From Paraburkholderia fynbosensis (lineage in GTDB: Bacteria; Pseudomonadota; Gammaproteobacteria; Burkholderiales; Burkholderiaceae): a DNA stretch of 64,000 nucleotides. Below are positions 26,462 to 35,000 of the stretch, in pieces. Position numbers and translations under genes: made by a program. Numbering within the stretch: position 1 is the stretch's first letter; each line of letters begins with the position of its first letter. The stretch is taken from NCBI RefSeq assembly GCF_902859935.1, contig NZ_CADIKI010000024.1, forward strand, positions 86,860-150,859, given 5' to 3'. The notes below the pieces were generated by a model. It was given only the letters and a program-made list of their open reading frames with translations. It did not search any database and was not told the origin of the DNA.

Positions 26462-26990
26462 TTACGAAGCGACAATGCGGCTTTTGATGGCTCCGCGGGC
26501 GACCTCGAGGATGCGCTCCGCGAGATTGGCATCCGACAATGAGCAGGAAATCACCGCTGCTCCGACCAATTCGGAGAGCAGGGACACGGCATGCAAATCC
26601 GGCTCTGACCGTCCCAACGTTTGTGTAATATCGGCGATCGAATTAATCGCGCGTAGGACTGCCTTGGAGCGCTTGCGTGCCGTAGCGGACAATCGCGCGA
26701 TATCGCTCGGATACGCCGATTGCGAGCACCCGTTCTCTCTCGGGTCGCGATGAGGCGCACTCAGGCAGCTGTCAATGTAGTTCACGAGACGTTCAACGGG
26801 CCCAAGCTCTCTCGGGTGCGTTTGAAAAATCTCATGGTGCTCGTCGAAGATGCACAGGACCGCTTGCGCAATGAAAGCGTAGTCCGATTCAAAACGTGAG
26901 TGGAGATCACTTTGAGGAAGTTCCACTACAACACTTTGGGCCGTGGTGCCGACCTCGTCCAGTGTATGCTGGAGAGCAGCTTCGGACGCT
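26462..26990 (-). pseudogene. TetR-family regulator, C-terminal domain remnant
   Basis: The encoded region (DYAFIAQAVLCIFDEHHEIF, GPVERLVNYIDSCL, ENGCSQSAYPSDIA, LSELVGAAVISCSL) matches the ligand-binding half of LmrA/YxaF-type TetR regulators. The expected helix-turn-helix is replaced by unrelated residues in this frame, so the DNA-binding part is lost or shifted. The reading frame extends to 27079, overlapping the 3' end of the MFS gene. Confidence 0.5.
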
Positions 26991-27044
26991 CCATTTCCTG
27001 GTCTCTTGCAAGAACAGGACATGTGTTCGGGGGCGTAACGCACG

Positions 27045-28436
27045 CTATTCTCCGGCAATGTTGCCGCCCATCCCGTCATCCGTACGGTGCGTCGCTAGGC
27101 CCCGGCTGGCGTCTGCATGACGCCGGGCCTTGGCCACAAGCACCAGCATCGATGCGGACAGGACGGCAGGCACAGCGACGGCGAGGAAAAGACTCCCGTT
27201 CGACAATCCCAAACGAATCAACTCGCCGCCGATCACCGGCCCAACAATCGAACCTATCCGGCCGATGCCAAGGCTCCAGCCAACGCCAGTGGATCGCAGC
27301 GATGTGGGATAGTAGGTGGCCGCCAGCGCATTCAGGGCGGGTTGGCCACCAATAATGGTGAATCCCGTGACGCTGACGACGCCCAACAGCATAGCCAGCG
27401 ACAGTCCCGACTGGCCGATCGCGGCGATCGTGACGGCGGCGACGAGGAAAGCAGGCACGAGGACCTTGAAGAACCCAACGCGATCAATGAGCGGGCCCAT
27501 CACCACCGTCCCGACGACGCCGCCAAGCTGCAGGACAGTGCCGACCAGTACCGACGTCGCAGTGGACAGCCCAGCGCTCCTGGCGATCGTCGGCAACCAG
27601 TTGGACAGGAAGTACAGGTTCAGTAGGTTCATAAAATTGATGACCCATAATAGCAGCGTCGTCTTCGCGCGGCCGTCGCGGAACAGCCCCGCGACGGGTG
27701 CCTTGTCCCGAGACATGTGCGCTACCACGAACTGCGTATCGGACGTCACAACCAATGTCGGATCGATGCAGTGAAGGGCCTGCGCCACGCGCTCGAATCT
27801 GACGCCGCGCATGACCGAAAACACCATCGATTCGGGCATATACAGTGCCATGAGAACCGTGAGGATGAGCGGCACGATACCTCCGAGGATGAAAACTGAC
27901 TGCCATCCCAGAGCAGGAATCAACGCCGCCGATATGAGTCCTCCGAGCACCGCACCGATCGTAAAACCGCACGACACCCACATCATCAGCGTGACGCGTT
28001 TTCGCTTTTGGCTGAACTCCGCGGCCAATGCCATCGCATTTGGCATAATGGCTCCCAGGCCAAGGCCTGTCACGAACCGGATCGCGAGCAGTTCACTCAT
28101 CGTTCGCACCTGCGAAGTCGCTAGCGTACAAAGCGCGAATGCGAGCGTGGCACCGATCAATACCGGGCGCCGGCCAAGCTTGTCGGCAACGACACTCAGC
28201 GAGAGCGAGCCCAGCAGCATGCCGAGCAGGCCTGCACCGAATATGGGTCCGAATGCGGCCTTGTTAACGCCCCACGCTTGTATGATGGCGGGCGCGACAA
28301 AACCCATCGCTTGGACGTCAAACCCGTCAATAACGACGGTCAGGCCAACGAGTATCAATATCGCGATTTGAAAGCGGCTCAGCGGGCTGGCATCGATTAC
28401 GGCTGGAATGTCTACGACTCCTTGCGGCATGTTCAT
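27045..28436 (-). CDS. MFS transporter, aromatic acid:H+ symporter (AAHS) family
   Basis: 463 residues with twelve hydrophobic segments. AAHS hallmarks: LTVVIDGFDVQAMGFVAPAI in helix 1 (with the conserved DGFD), loop 2-3 motif ADKLGRRPVLIG, and GLGLGAIMPNAMALAAEF in helix 4. Members such as PcaK, BenK and MhbT import benzoate-type acids. Start 28436 is supported by GGAG eight bases upstream. The gene is divergent from the LysR gene at 28964, its probable regulator. The 28437-28963 gap holds a 19-bp dyad and a reading-frame remnant of unknown origin around 28540-28720. Confidence 0.9.
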   Translation of the reverse strand: MNMPQGVVDIPAVIDASPLSRFQIAILILVGLTVVIDGFDVQAMGFVAPAIIQAWGVNKAAFGPIFGAGLLGMLLGSLSLSVVADKLGRRPVLIGATLAFALCTLATSQVRTMSELLAIRFVTGLGLGAIMPNAMALAAEFSQKRKRVTLMMWVSCGFTIGAVLGGLISAALIPALGWQSVFILGGIVPLILTVLMALYMPESMVFSVMRGVRFERVAQALHCIDPTLVVTSDTQFVVAHMSRDKAPVAGLFRDGRAKTTLLLWVINFMNLLNLYFLSNWLPTIARSAGLSTATSVLVGTVLQLGGVVGTVVMGPLIDRVGFFKVLVPAFLVAAVTIAAIGQSGLSLAMLLGVVSVTGFTIIGGQPALNALAATYYPTSLRSTGVGWSLGIGRIGSIVGPVIGGELIRLGLSNGSLFLAVAVPAVLSASMLVLVAKARRHADASRGLATHRTDDGMGGNIAGE

Positions 28437-28542
28437 TGAAACATCTCCTGAAAGCATTGTTGGAATAAACGAGGCGGCCCCGCGCGGGGCGCACTGCGAA
28501 GGCGACCACCGCTTGCGCATCATGGCCGTCCTCTCTTACGTG

Positions 28543-28561
28543 GCATGTATGCGCTACATGC
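28543..28561. promoter_or_regulatory. Dyad GCATGTA-N5-TACATGC upstream of the MFS gene
   Basis: Seven-base perfect arms with a five-base centre, ~107 bp upstream of the MFS start and ~400 bp from the divergent LysR start. LysR regulators often bind such interrupted dyads. No supporting second site was found. Confidence 0.35.
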
Positions 28562-28963
28562 GAAGTCGGCTATCGGCAGCGCGCCGAGCCTCGCAATGGC
28601 CTTGAAGACGTGATTGAACTGATTGCTATAGCTGGCGGCACTGGAGTGCCAGAACGCATTGAACATGAGCACCGCCGGCGCGACGAAAAAAACCAGTGAG
28701 GACGATAACCGGCGCATACGCCAGCCGAGCGTGAGCACGACGCGACGCGTGCGCCCGCTTCATCGTTGCTGACGTGATGCATTCCGGTCGCCCTAACTGT
28801 AGGAGCCGAGGCCGCCCATAGGAAGATGTTGACTGGCATTTCATTTGTGCCCGTGGGGCACAGACCGTTCGAAGAGTGTATGCTTCCAAGCGATATCAAC
28901 CTGTCTCTGTAAGCCGATTCGAGATTGATGAGGACCTCCAAGTCTGAGCCAGGAGTGAGCCGT

Positions 28964-29869
28964 ATGAAAGATTCCGGCCGAGATCGGATGAGTTCTGTTG
29001 AATTTTTCTGTGCTGCAGCGAAGGCGCAAAGCTTCACTGCGGCGGCAGCGGCCTCAGGCGTCACTCCCTCGGCCATCAGCAAGGCTGTTGGGCGACTGGA
29101 AAATTGGCTCGGGCTCAAGCTCTTTGAGCGCACAACGCGAGCGATCCGGCTTACGGACGATGGTCTTGCCTACTACCGCGCATGCCGGCAGGCCTTGGAG
29201 GATATTCAGGAAGCGGAAAACGCGTTGACACGGCACGGTATGCCGCGCGGGGAATTACGGATAAGCCTGCCATACAGCTATGGCATCAAGCGGGTGATTC
29301 CGCTGATTCCGAGATATGTCGAGCGTTATATGGGGCAGGTGAAGGTCGTCGTGTCGCTGAGCAACTCCCGGGTTGACTTCGTGAAGGAGGACTTCGACAT
29401 GGCCATCCGTTTAGGCCACGTCGCGGATTCGCGGTTGGTCGCTCGCGCCTTGCACAAAGCACAACTTCGAGTCGTCGCATCGCCAGGATACCTGCATCGG
29501 CATCCGAGGCCGACTCGGCCGGAAACCTTGCATGAACACTCCTGCCTCGGCCTCATGCCCGACAGCGGTCGACTGACACCTTGGTCCTTTGCCGAGAACG
29601 CGGGCACAGCGTATGAAGTCTTCATTCGCCCCACGATCGCGTTCGATCATCCGCTCGCGGTGCTGACTGGTTCACTCAATGATGGGGGTATCGCGCAGCT
29701 ATTCGATTTCACGGTCGAAGACGATCTGCGCAGCGGTCGTCTGGTGGAGTTTTTGGCGGACTTTCGTCCTCCGCCGCAACCGGTTTACGCTGTATATCCG
29801 AGCAACCGGCATCTGCCAGCCAAAGTGCGCACGTTCGCAGATTTCCTTTTCGAAACGTCGCACAACTAA
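28964..29869 (+). CDS. LysR-family transcriptional regulator
   Basis: 301 residues. Winged HTH at the N-terminus (EFFCAAAKAQSFTAAAAASG, VTPSAISKAVGRLENWLGLK, LFERTTRAIRLTDDG) followed by a CrgA-type effector domain (LRISLPYSYGIKRVIPLIPR, FDMAIRLGHVADSRLVAR). The ATG at 28964 has AGGAG eight bases upstream; further in-frame ATGs at 28925/28928 are less likely. It is divergent from the AAHS transporter and probably regulates it. The stop lies 8 bp before the dispersed repeat copy B. Confidence 0.9.
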   Translation: MKDSGRDRMSSVEFFCAAAKAQSFTAAAAASGVTPSAISKAVGRLENWLGLKLFERTTRAIRLTDDGLAYYRACRQALEDIQEAENALTRHGMPRGELRISLPYSYGIKRVIPLIPRYVERYMGQVKVVVSLSNSRVDFVKEDFDMAIRLGHVADSRLVARALHKAQLRVVASPGYLHRHPRPTRPETLHEHSCLGLMPDSGRLTPWSFAENAGTAYEVFIRPTIAFDHPLAVLTGSLNDGGIAQLFDFTVEDDLRSGRLVEFLADFRPPPQPVYAVYPSNRHLPAKVRTFADFLFETSHN

Positions 29870-29877
29870 CGGCAGAT

Positions 29878-30060
29878 GGTTGCGCGTTTCGAGCAGGGTC
29901 GGCGCAGCGCGGTTGCACAAGCCCATGGGAAGGAATCGCGGCGGCTAGGCGTACGATGCGACCATGTGTGTCGTTGTGACACGGTATCGGCACGGTGCGG
30001 GCGAGCGTGACCATGGCGCGATGGCCGACGATGAAACAAAGGTCTCGAAGCAAGTGATCA
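29878..30060. repeat. Dispersed repeat, copy B
   Basis: Direct-orientation partner of 4795-4981, about 90% identical by eye with small indels. It begins immediately after the LysR gene. Unlike copy A, no IS5 transposase is attached; 30061-30307 is without recognisable genes, then a truncated IS6 element follows. Confidence 0.8.
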
Positions 30061-30307
30061 CCGTCATTCAGTTCACGGTATGACCAGTCCAATCACTACA
30101 TCTGCAGATGGTTCGGGGCTGCACCGGAATATTCCGCGACCTCCGTTTATGCTGGACGGTTTCAAGTCGGAAATGCAATACCGGGTTCAACGAGCACGAC
30201 CGTGTCAACCATTGTGCGTTGGCTTGCCGGGATTCGGCTCGCGCTCGAAGTCGAACATGTTATCGAGCGAATTTGCATACCGGTCGACGAATCCCGTACC
30301 TGCCGGA

Positions 30308-30705
30308 GGGGCTCTGTCGCAGTAAGCGTCGGGTATCATGCGCCTGATAATACGAACGATGGGGGCGCTTGATGACGACTCTGAATCCAGCCTTGGCACG
30401 AGTGCTCAAGCGTTTGCACTATCCGCTCGACGTGATTCTGACGTGTGTCCGCTGGTATGTGGCGTATCCGCTGAGCCTTCGACACCTGGAAGAGATGATG
30501 GCGGAGCGCGCAATCTCAGTCGACCATCCAACTGTGCACCGCTGGGCCATCAAGGTGTTGCCGGTACTGGAGAAGACCTTTCGTCGCCACAAGAAAGCCG
30601 TCGGTCGGAGCTGGCGAATGGACGAAACGTATATCAAGGTCCGAGGCCAGTGGAAGTATTTGTACCGCGCAGTCGACAAGGAGGGTAACACGGGGATTTT
30701 CTGCT
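30308..30705 (+). mobile_element. Truncated IS6-family element (left end and 5' part of transposase)
   Basis: The left inverted repeat GGGGCTCTGTCGCAG (30308-30322) matches the IS6 terminus type. The transposase starts at 30369: KRLHYPLDVILTCVRWYVAY, PLSLRHLEEMMAERAISVDH, then WRMDETYIKVRGQWKYLYRA with the first catalytic Asp. After VDKEGNT near 30690 the similarity to IS6 ends; about half the enzyme and the right terminus are missing, so it is inactive. The beta-propeller gene on the opposite strand ends 57 bp further on. Confidence 0.85.
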
Positions 30706-30761
30706 GCGTGCCCATCGTGTCGCATCCTCGAGTCACCTCAAGATTCGGAAATTTACATACG

Positions 30762-31823
30762 CTAAGGTGCCGTCGTAGCTTGGCCTCGAGGTTCCATAAC
30801 GCGCAGCGTCGCCTGCCCGCGCAGGCTTTTCAACGGGTAATAGGAACGGTGTGTCGCGCCGTCCACCGCGACGACATGCGCATTCGGGCCGATGCGACCA
30901 TCGCCGATCTTGGTGATCTGTCCAGCTGCGACGTTGAACATAGACACGATCCCCGCTTCGCCGGCCACGTAGAGCAGATGCGCGCCCGGGTCGTATGCAA
31001 GCACGTCTGGATCCTTGCCGAGCTCGAAGGACGAAACGACGTGCATCGTGCGCATGTCGAGCACCAGCAGCTTATCATTACCTTCGCAGGCGATAAAAGC
31101 GAGGCGTTGCTGCCGCTCGACCAGCAGCCCGTGATTGCCCAGCGCACCTGGCAGGTCGATTCGGGCGATGACCCGGTCGCTGCCCGGGTCTATTTCGACT
31201 AACTGCCGTCGGGACTGCACGTTCACAAAGATATGTCGGGAAACCGGGTCGTATTGAGTGTTGCCTACCTTGCCGCTGAGCGGGATCGTCGCGATCCGGG
31301 TGTCCGAGCGAACGTCGATTACTGTTTCGGTCTCGCCGGTTTGGTCGGAAACATAGAGCTTGTGCCTATCGGGCGCGTAGGCCATGCCGTCCGGGTAGCG
31401 GCCGCCCGGCATGCGTGAGGTGATCTTCAGTGTGGTTTCGTCGATTGCGACGATCTCATTCGAGCCGGTGGCCGACGCATACACGCGCGACAACTCGGGA
31501 ATCGCGAGTACACCGTGGACCGAGGCCACGTCTGGAATCCGTGCGATCACGCGCGCAGCGCGCGTGTCGACCACGATCACCTCGCCGTCCCCCAGATCGG
31601 CGATGAACAGGAGGTGGCGGTCCGGGTCGAGGCCTGCGTAGTCGAGTCGGGTCGACCGTCCGCCCAGCGAAACGTCGGCGAGGTGTTTCAACGGCAGGCC
31701 GCCCGTTTCAGAGTCGTCGTCCGCACTCAACGCCGAGTACGCGAAAGTCCCCAGCCCGGCAGAGATAGCGCACGCGGCAAGAAGCAGCCATTGAGCTGCG
31801 GCCCAAGTCCGAACGGCATTCAT
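30762..31823 (-). CDS. Secreted/membrane-anchored beta-propeller protein (YncE-like, YVTN repeats)
   Basis: 353 residues. An N-terminal hydrophobic segment (WLLLAACAISAGLGTFAYSA) acts as a signal or anchor, then seven or so repeats of about 45 residues: DPDRHLLFIADLGDGEVIVV, IPELSRVYASATGSNEIVAI, APDRHKLYVSDQTGETETVI, DPVSRHIFVNVQSRRQLVEI, DPGAHLLYVAGEAGIVSMFN. This is the YncE/YVTN periplasmic propeller pattern. Substrate unknown. The start at 31823 is placed just before the hydrophobic segment; an upstream frame extends to 31922. It is isolated between an IS6 remnant and a ~400-bp gap. Confidence 0.82.
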   Translation of the reverse strand: MNAVRTWAAAQWLLLAACAISAGLGTFAYSALSADDDSETGGLPLKHLADVSLGGRSTRLDYAGLDPDRHLLFIADLGDGEVIVVDTRAARVIARIPDVASVHGVLAIPELSRVYASATGSNEIVAIDETTLKITSRMPGGRYPDGMAYAPDRHKLYVSDQTGETETVIDVRSDTRIATIPLSGKVGNTQYDPVSRHIFVNVQSRRQLVEIDPGSDRVIARIDLPGALGNHGLLVERQQRLAFIACEGNDKLLVLDMRTMHVVSSFELGKDPDVLAYDPGAHLLYVAGEAGIVSMFNVAAGQITKIGDGRIGPNAHVVAVDGATHRSYYPLKSLRGQATLRVMEPRGQATTAP

Positions 31824-32225
31824 GAATCGACGTTTCAATGAGTGAGTTCCACTCGTCGCAATGCGCGAGGTAGCGCGAGGGCGGAGCCAATGTGCAGCAA
31901 ACGGCATGCCTTCCCAGCGCAATCGGCAAAGGCGCCACGCTCAATCGTCGCTACTGGCGCGAAGCTGTCAGGACGGGATTCATCTTCGGGATCATCGAGG
32001 CCTCGACCGCCAACAGTTTGCTTCTCACTCACAGATCCAGTTTAATGGGGCCGTTTGCCAAGCGCTACTGGCCATTCGCAGGCCACCGAGTGCGCCAGGT
32101 GCCATCAGTACGGTTGCGTCTTCAGAATCAGGCCAGGTTCCATGATCGAAATCTCCTTCACAATTTCAGTGCCGTAGTCCGTCGGGTCGATACCCGCTTA
32201 ACAACGAACACGGCATCGGACGCCG
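31824..32225. other. Intergenic region without recognisable gene
   Basis: About 400 bp between the beta-propeller start and the ECF sigma stop. Short ORFs exist on both strands, but none has family similarity or a convincing RBS. It should contain the promoter of the beta-propeller gene. Confidence 0.5.
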
Positions 32226-32927
32226 TCAGCGCCTGGAATCTTCGTTTCGAGCGATTCGCGCTATAACGTTTTGAACAATCCGATCACAGCGCGCACCGGC
32301 GAATTCGAAGAGCTCGCGCTCGGCAAGATCAATGTCTTGCGCCAGCGATTCGCGCAATAGGCTCTTCGCCCGAAAATGCCGGCTGCGGACCGTAGCCTCG
32401 GGAATACCGAGGCATTGCGCGGTTTCGTCGACGCTCATTTCTTCCACCGACCGGAGCACGAATACCATGCGCAGAGATCCCGGTAACGTATCGAGCTTTC
32501 GCTCGATCAGCGCGCGCATCTCGGCACGTGCCAGCGCCCTGTCCGGAGAAGCAGAATCAGGTAGCGGCATGGCGTCCCTTTCAATGTCAGCGGTGTCCGA
32601 ATTCACCATAGGGATGATGTTCTGCCTGCGGTTAACACGACGTAACCGGCCGAGACATTCGTTCAGCACCAGCCGCGAGAGCCAGGTGGACAAGGTGGCA
32701 TGCCCACGAAACCGGCTGATGGACCGGTAAGCCGACAGATACGCCTCCTGCAACGCGTCCTCAGCCTCGGCGTCATCGCCCAGCGTCACGCGTGCCAGAC
32801 GATACAGGCGCCGGTTGTGTTGCCGCATGACGAGTTCGAACGCCGACTGGTCGCCTGCGGCAATGCGGGCAGCGATGGATAGGTCATCGTCGTTGGGCGT
32901 GGACGATAAGTAAGTGGAGTTCGTCAT
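32226..32927 (-). CDS. ECF-type RNA polymerase sigma factor
   Basis: 233 residues. Region 2 reads AFELVMRQHNRRLYRLARVT and EAEDALQEAYLSAYRSISRF; region 4 reads LDTLPGSLRMVFVLRSVEEM and SVDETAQCLGIPEATVRSRH. A ~35-residue C-terminal tail (LAERELFEFAGARCDRIVQN) extends past region 4. The start at 32927 has GAGAGG upstream; a longer frame exists to 33071. It is the last gene of a DUF4142-cupredoxin-sigma operon with no obvious anti-sigma gene beside it. A candidate ECF promoter lies ahead of the operon (33942-33969), suggesting autoregulation. Confidence 0.92.
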   Translation of the reverse strand: MTNSTYLSSTPNDDDLSIAARIAAGDQSAFELVMRQHNRRLYRLARVTLGDDAEAEDALQEAYLSAYRSISRFRGHATLSTWLSRLVLNECLGRLRRVNRRQNIIPMVNSDTADIERDAMPLPDSASPDRALARAEMRALIERKLDTLPGSLRMVFVLRSVEEMSVDETAQCLGIPEATVRSRHFRAKSLLRESLAQDIDLAERELFEFAGARCDRIVQNVIARIARNEDSRR

Positions 32928-32940
32928 TGCGTGCTGCCTC

Positions 32941-33285
32941 TCATCGCACAGTAACGGAGCCGTGCATCGTCGGGTGGAAGCGGCATTCGTATGGATAAGT
33001 GCCGGTCCTACCCGTGATGTAAGACCACGATGCGTTCGCGGCAATGCTCCCCGAGTCGAAGGCATGGGCATCAGCGGTCACCGTATGAGGAAACAGGTCT
33101 TTGTTGATCCACACGATGCGATCCCCGCGTTTCACTTTCAGTGTTGCTGGACTGAAGCGCATGTCTTCCACAGCGACGACGTAGGTTTCCGGCGCTGCAA
33201 GCGCATCGCCAGCGGATACCAGCATCGCACAGGTGACGACTTTGCACGCCAGCGCGATGCCGGCCGACCGGACGTCGGCCATCAT
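32941..33285 (-). CDS. Periplasmic cupredoxin (plastocyanin/amicyanin-like)
   Basis: 114 residues. A signal peptide (IALACKVVTCAMLVSAGDAL, ending in LAAPE) precedes a ~90-residue type-1 copper domain. The ligands are visible: His in DLFPHTVTADAH, then Cys, His and Met in YECRFHPTMHGSVTV. It would carry electrons or bind copper in the periplasm. It begins 28 bp after the DUF4142 gene and ends 13 bp before the sigma gene. Confidence 0.9.
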   Translation of the reverse strand: MMADVRSAGIALACKVVTCAMLVSAGDALAAPETYVVAVEDMRFSPATLKVKRGDRIVWINKDLFPHTVTADAHAFDSGSIAANASWSYITGRTGTYPYECRFHPTMHGSVTVR

Positions 33286-33313
33286 CAGTTCGCCTTCGGC
33301 AGCGCGCCCGCGC

Positions 33314-33865
33314 TTAGCCACCGCTTTTTCCCAGCGACGCCTGCAAATGCCTGGCGTGCTCGAGGTGCGCGACAAAGGCCGGCCTAACCTTTACGAGGAG
33401 CGCTTTCAGCTCTTCGTTTTTTGCATTCGGAATCAGACTTTTGTCGAGCGCATCAAGAACGCTTTCGTGATACGCCACCTCGTGGTCGATGTAGGCGCGA
33501 TCGAACGCGTGAGCATCCAGTTTCCTGAGGGCCGCGAGATTCGCATCCCCGCCACTCTTCAGGCTCTGACTCGTTGCGTTCTCCTCAGGTGTCACGTTCA
33601 GCTTATGCAAGAGATCGGCGGCCGATTTGTTGACCGCGCTGTGATCGGTGATCATTTGCTGGGCAAATGCTTTAACGTCCGTCGACTTCGACTTCGACTT
33701 CGACTTCGACCGCGACTCGGCGAGCTTGCCTGCGTCGATGTCGACCTGATTGGCCGTCACCACGATCGCCGCGATCTGCGGATCGGTTGGCCCAGCGTTT
33801 TGCGCCCAGCCAGCGATACTGACCAGGGCCAGGATGCCGCACCAGCCTGGGTTGATTAATCTCAT
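33314..33865 (-). CDS. DUF4142 family secreted protein with (Ser-Lys) repeat
   Basis: 183 residues. The signal peptide (GILALVSIAGWAQ) is followed by a ferritin-like helical DUF4142 domain: TDVKAFAQQMITDHSAVNKS, RKLDAHAFDRAYIDHEVAYH, ALLVKVRPAFVAHLEHARHL. Between the first helix and DVKAFA there is an SRSKSKSKSKS stretch encoded by a hexanucleotide tandem repeat; family members normally have only a short link here. Function unknown; members occur with stress and cell-envelope genes. First gene of the sigma operon. Confidence 0.88.
   Translation of the reverse strand: MRLINPGWCGILALVSIAGWAQNAGPTDPQIAAIVVTANQVDIDAGKLAESRSKSKSKSKSTDVKAFAQQMITDHSAVNKSAADLLHKLNVTPEENATSQSLKSGGDANLAALRKLDAHAFDRAYIDHEVAYHESVLDALDKSLIPNAKNEELKALLVKVRPAFVAHLEHARHLQASLGKSGG
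33683..33712. repeat. Hexanucleotide tandem repeat (CGACTT)n inside DUF4142 gene
   Basis: Four full CGACTT units plus a partial fifth. Being six bases long, changes in copy number would stay in frame and alter the number of Ser-Lys pairs. Confidence 0.9.
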
Positions 33866-33941
33866 GGTGGTGTCTCCGTGGATGTCTCGAACCAGCCCGG
33901 AACGACCGGAGCCAGCCCAAACGCGACGTTGCGTATGTAAA

Positions 33942-33969
33942 TAGATGTCACGACTGGACATCCTGTTCC
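33942..33969 (-). promoter_or_regulatory. Candidate ECF-sigma promoter of DUF4142-cupredoxin-sigma operon
   Basis: Minus-strand GGAAC (33965-33969), a 17-bp spacer and CATCTA (33942-33947), ~77 bp ahead of the DUF4142 start. GGAAC is the typical ECF -35 core. It fits autoregulation by the sigma factor at the operon's end but is a single-site pattern match. Confidence 0.4.
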
Positions 33970-34052
33970 GCGCAACGCCCCCGGGGTTCAGCAGCCGCCA
34001 GAGCAGCGTTCTTGCATTCCCGCCTTGCGGTCCTACAATCGTGAATGCCAAT

Positions 34053-34081
34053 GCCTGAAGCGGGTCGCTTTCAGGCTTTTT
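34053..34081 (+). terminator. Terminator-like hairpin before the secreted cysteine-rich gene
   Basis: Stem GCCTGAAgcg/cgcTTTCAGGC (34053-34062 and 34066-34076, one bulge) followed by a five-base T run. No plus-strand gene ends just upstream, and the next plus-strand gene starts 20 bp later. It may be a leader terminator or a relic. Confidence 0.55.
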
Positions 34082-34100
34082 CGCGCTGGAGGTCCTGCCC

Positions 34101-34529
34101 ATGCGCCATCACGAAAGCCTTTTCATTTTTGCGCGCGGCTGCGCAACTTGCCGGGCCGGCCCGAAGCGCCAGACGACCCTCCGATTTTGCAATATCGCCG
34201 CTGTGACGCTGACAGTTGTGCTTCTTTCGCCCGTATCTACCGCAGTCGCGCAGACTATTGCGATTGTCTCAGGCACTTACGGCAGTAGCTGCGGAGTGCG
34301 CCACGGTAACGATACGCGACGCCTTGCGGCGGAATGCGCAGGACGGATGTCATGCCGATATGTCATAAAAGAACGGCTCACAGACAATCCGTCGCCTGAA
34401 TGCAGAAAGGACTATCGGGCGGAATGGAAGTGCGGCGCGCAGGAATTCCATACCGCCGCAGTCAGTCCCGAGGCGAATACCGGCACGCTCGCGATTAGCT
34501 GTGTTGCATCACACGGCGCCGGCAAATAG
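34101..34529 (+). CDS. Small secreted six-cysteine protein, SUEL-lectin-like
   Basis: 142 residues. A long N-terminal region with a hydrophobic core (VTLTVVLLSPVSTAVAQ) serves as signal peptide. The mature part has six Cys and the order YGSSCGVRHGN, LAAECAGRMSCRYVI, PECRKDYRAEWKC, which resembles the SUEL/rhamnose-binding-lectin fold pattern (YG...C, CxGxxSC, a Cys-Lys-Tyr segment, final WxC). RBS GGAGG lies eight bases upstream. Function unknown; carbohydrate binding is an inference. The 34530-35000 stretch after it shows only degraded frames. Confidence 0.6.
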   Translation: MRHHESLFIFARGCATCRAGPKRQTTLRFCNIAAVTLTVVLLSPVSTAVAQTIAIVSGTYGSSCGVRHGNDTRRLAAECAGRMSCRYVIKERLTDNPSPECRKDYRAEWKCGAQEFHTAAVSPEANTGTLAISCVASHGAGK

Positions 34530-35000
34530 TGCGCGAGAAACGGCGACAGCACTGCGAAGGCTGGAACGGCGGCTTGTTGCCCCACGGCGACGAATTTCAG
34601 GCACGAAAAGTACACGGCGCACGGCCGCACGGAGGTCACGCGGCTTAACCGAGGGCCAGTCGCTGCTCGTTCGTGCCATCGCCGAGGGGCTTGAAATCGC
34701 TCGGTGCGGTCAGCTGCGCAGTGGGTGCGCTTCATGCATTGCTTCTCCTACTCGACGGGACGGGGTGGGACGAAACTCGTCGGCGCAACGCTCGCCGACA
34801 TCTGCGTCGACGAACGCGGGGCTCGCTGACTGCATCTAATCGGCACGGGGGTAGCCGGACGGGCAAGCTCGCATTGTCGCTGGGGCGAACGGCGCTCGAC
34901 CAGCATCTCGTGCAGCGGCGACTTCCTCCCCGCCGGCACCCTGTGATCCGAAAACGCCGCTCGTCGCGAAGCCCGAGCAGGACAGCACCATGGGCATCAC

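Noticed and set aside
33683..33712. Short tandem repeat considered as a CRISPR or protein-binding array
   Set aside because: Six-base units with no spacers inside a coding frame; it is a coding microsatellite. No CRISPR array was seen anywhere in the window.
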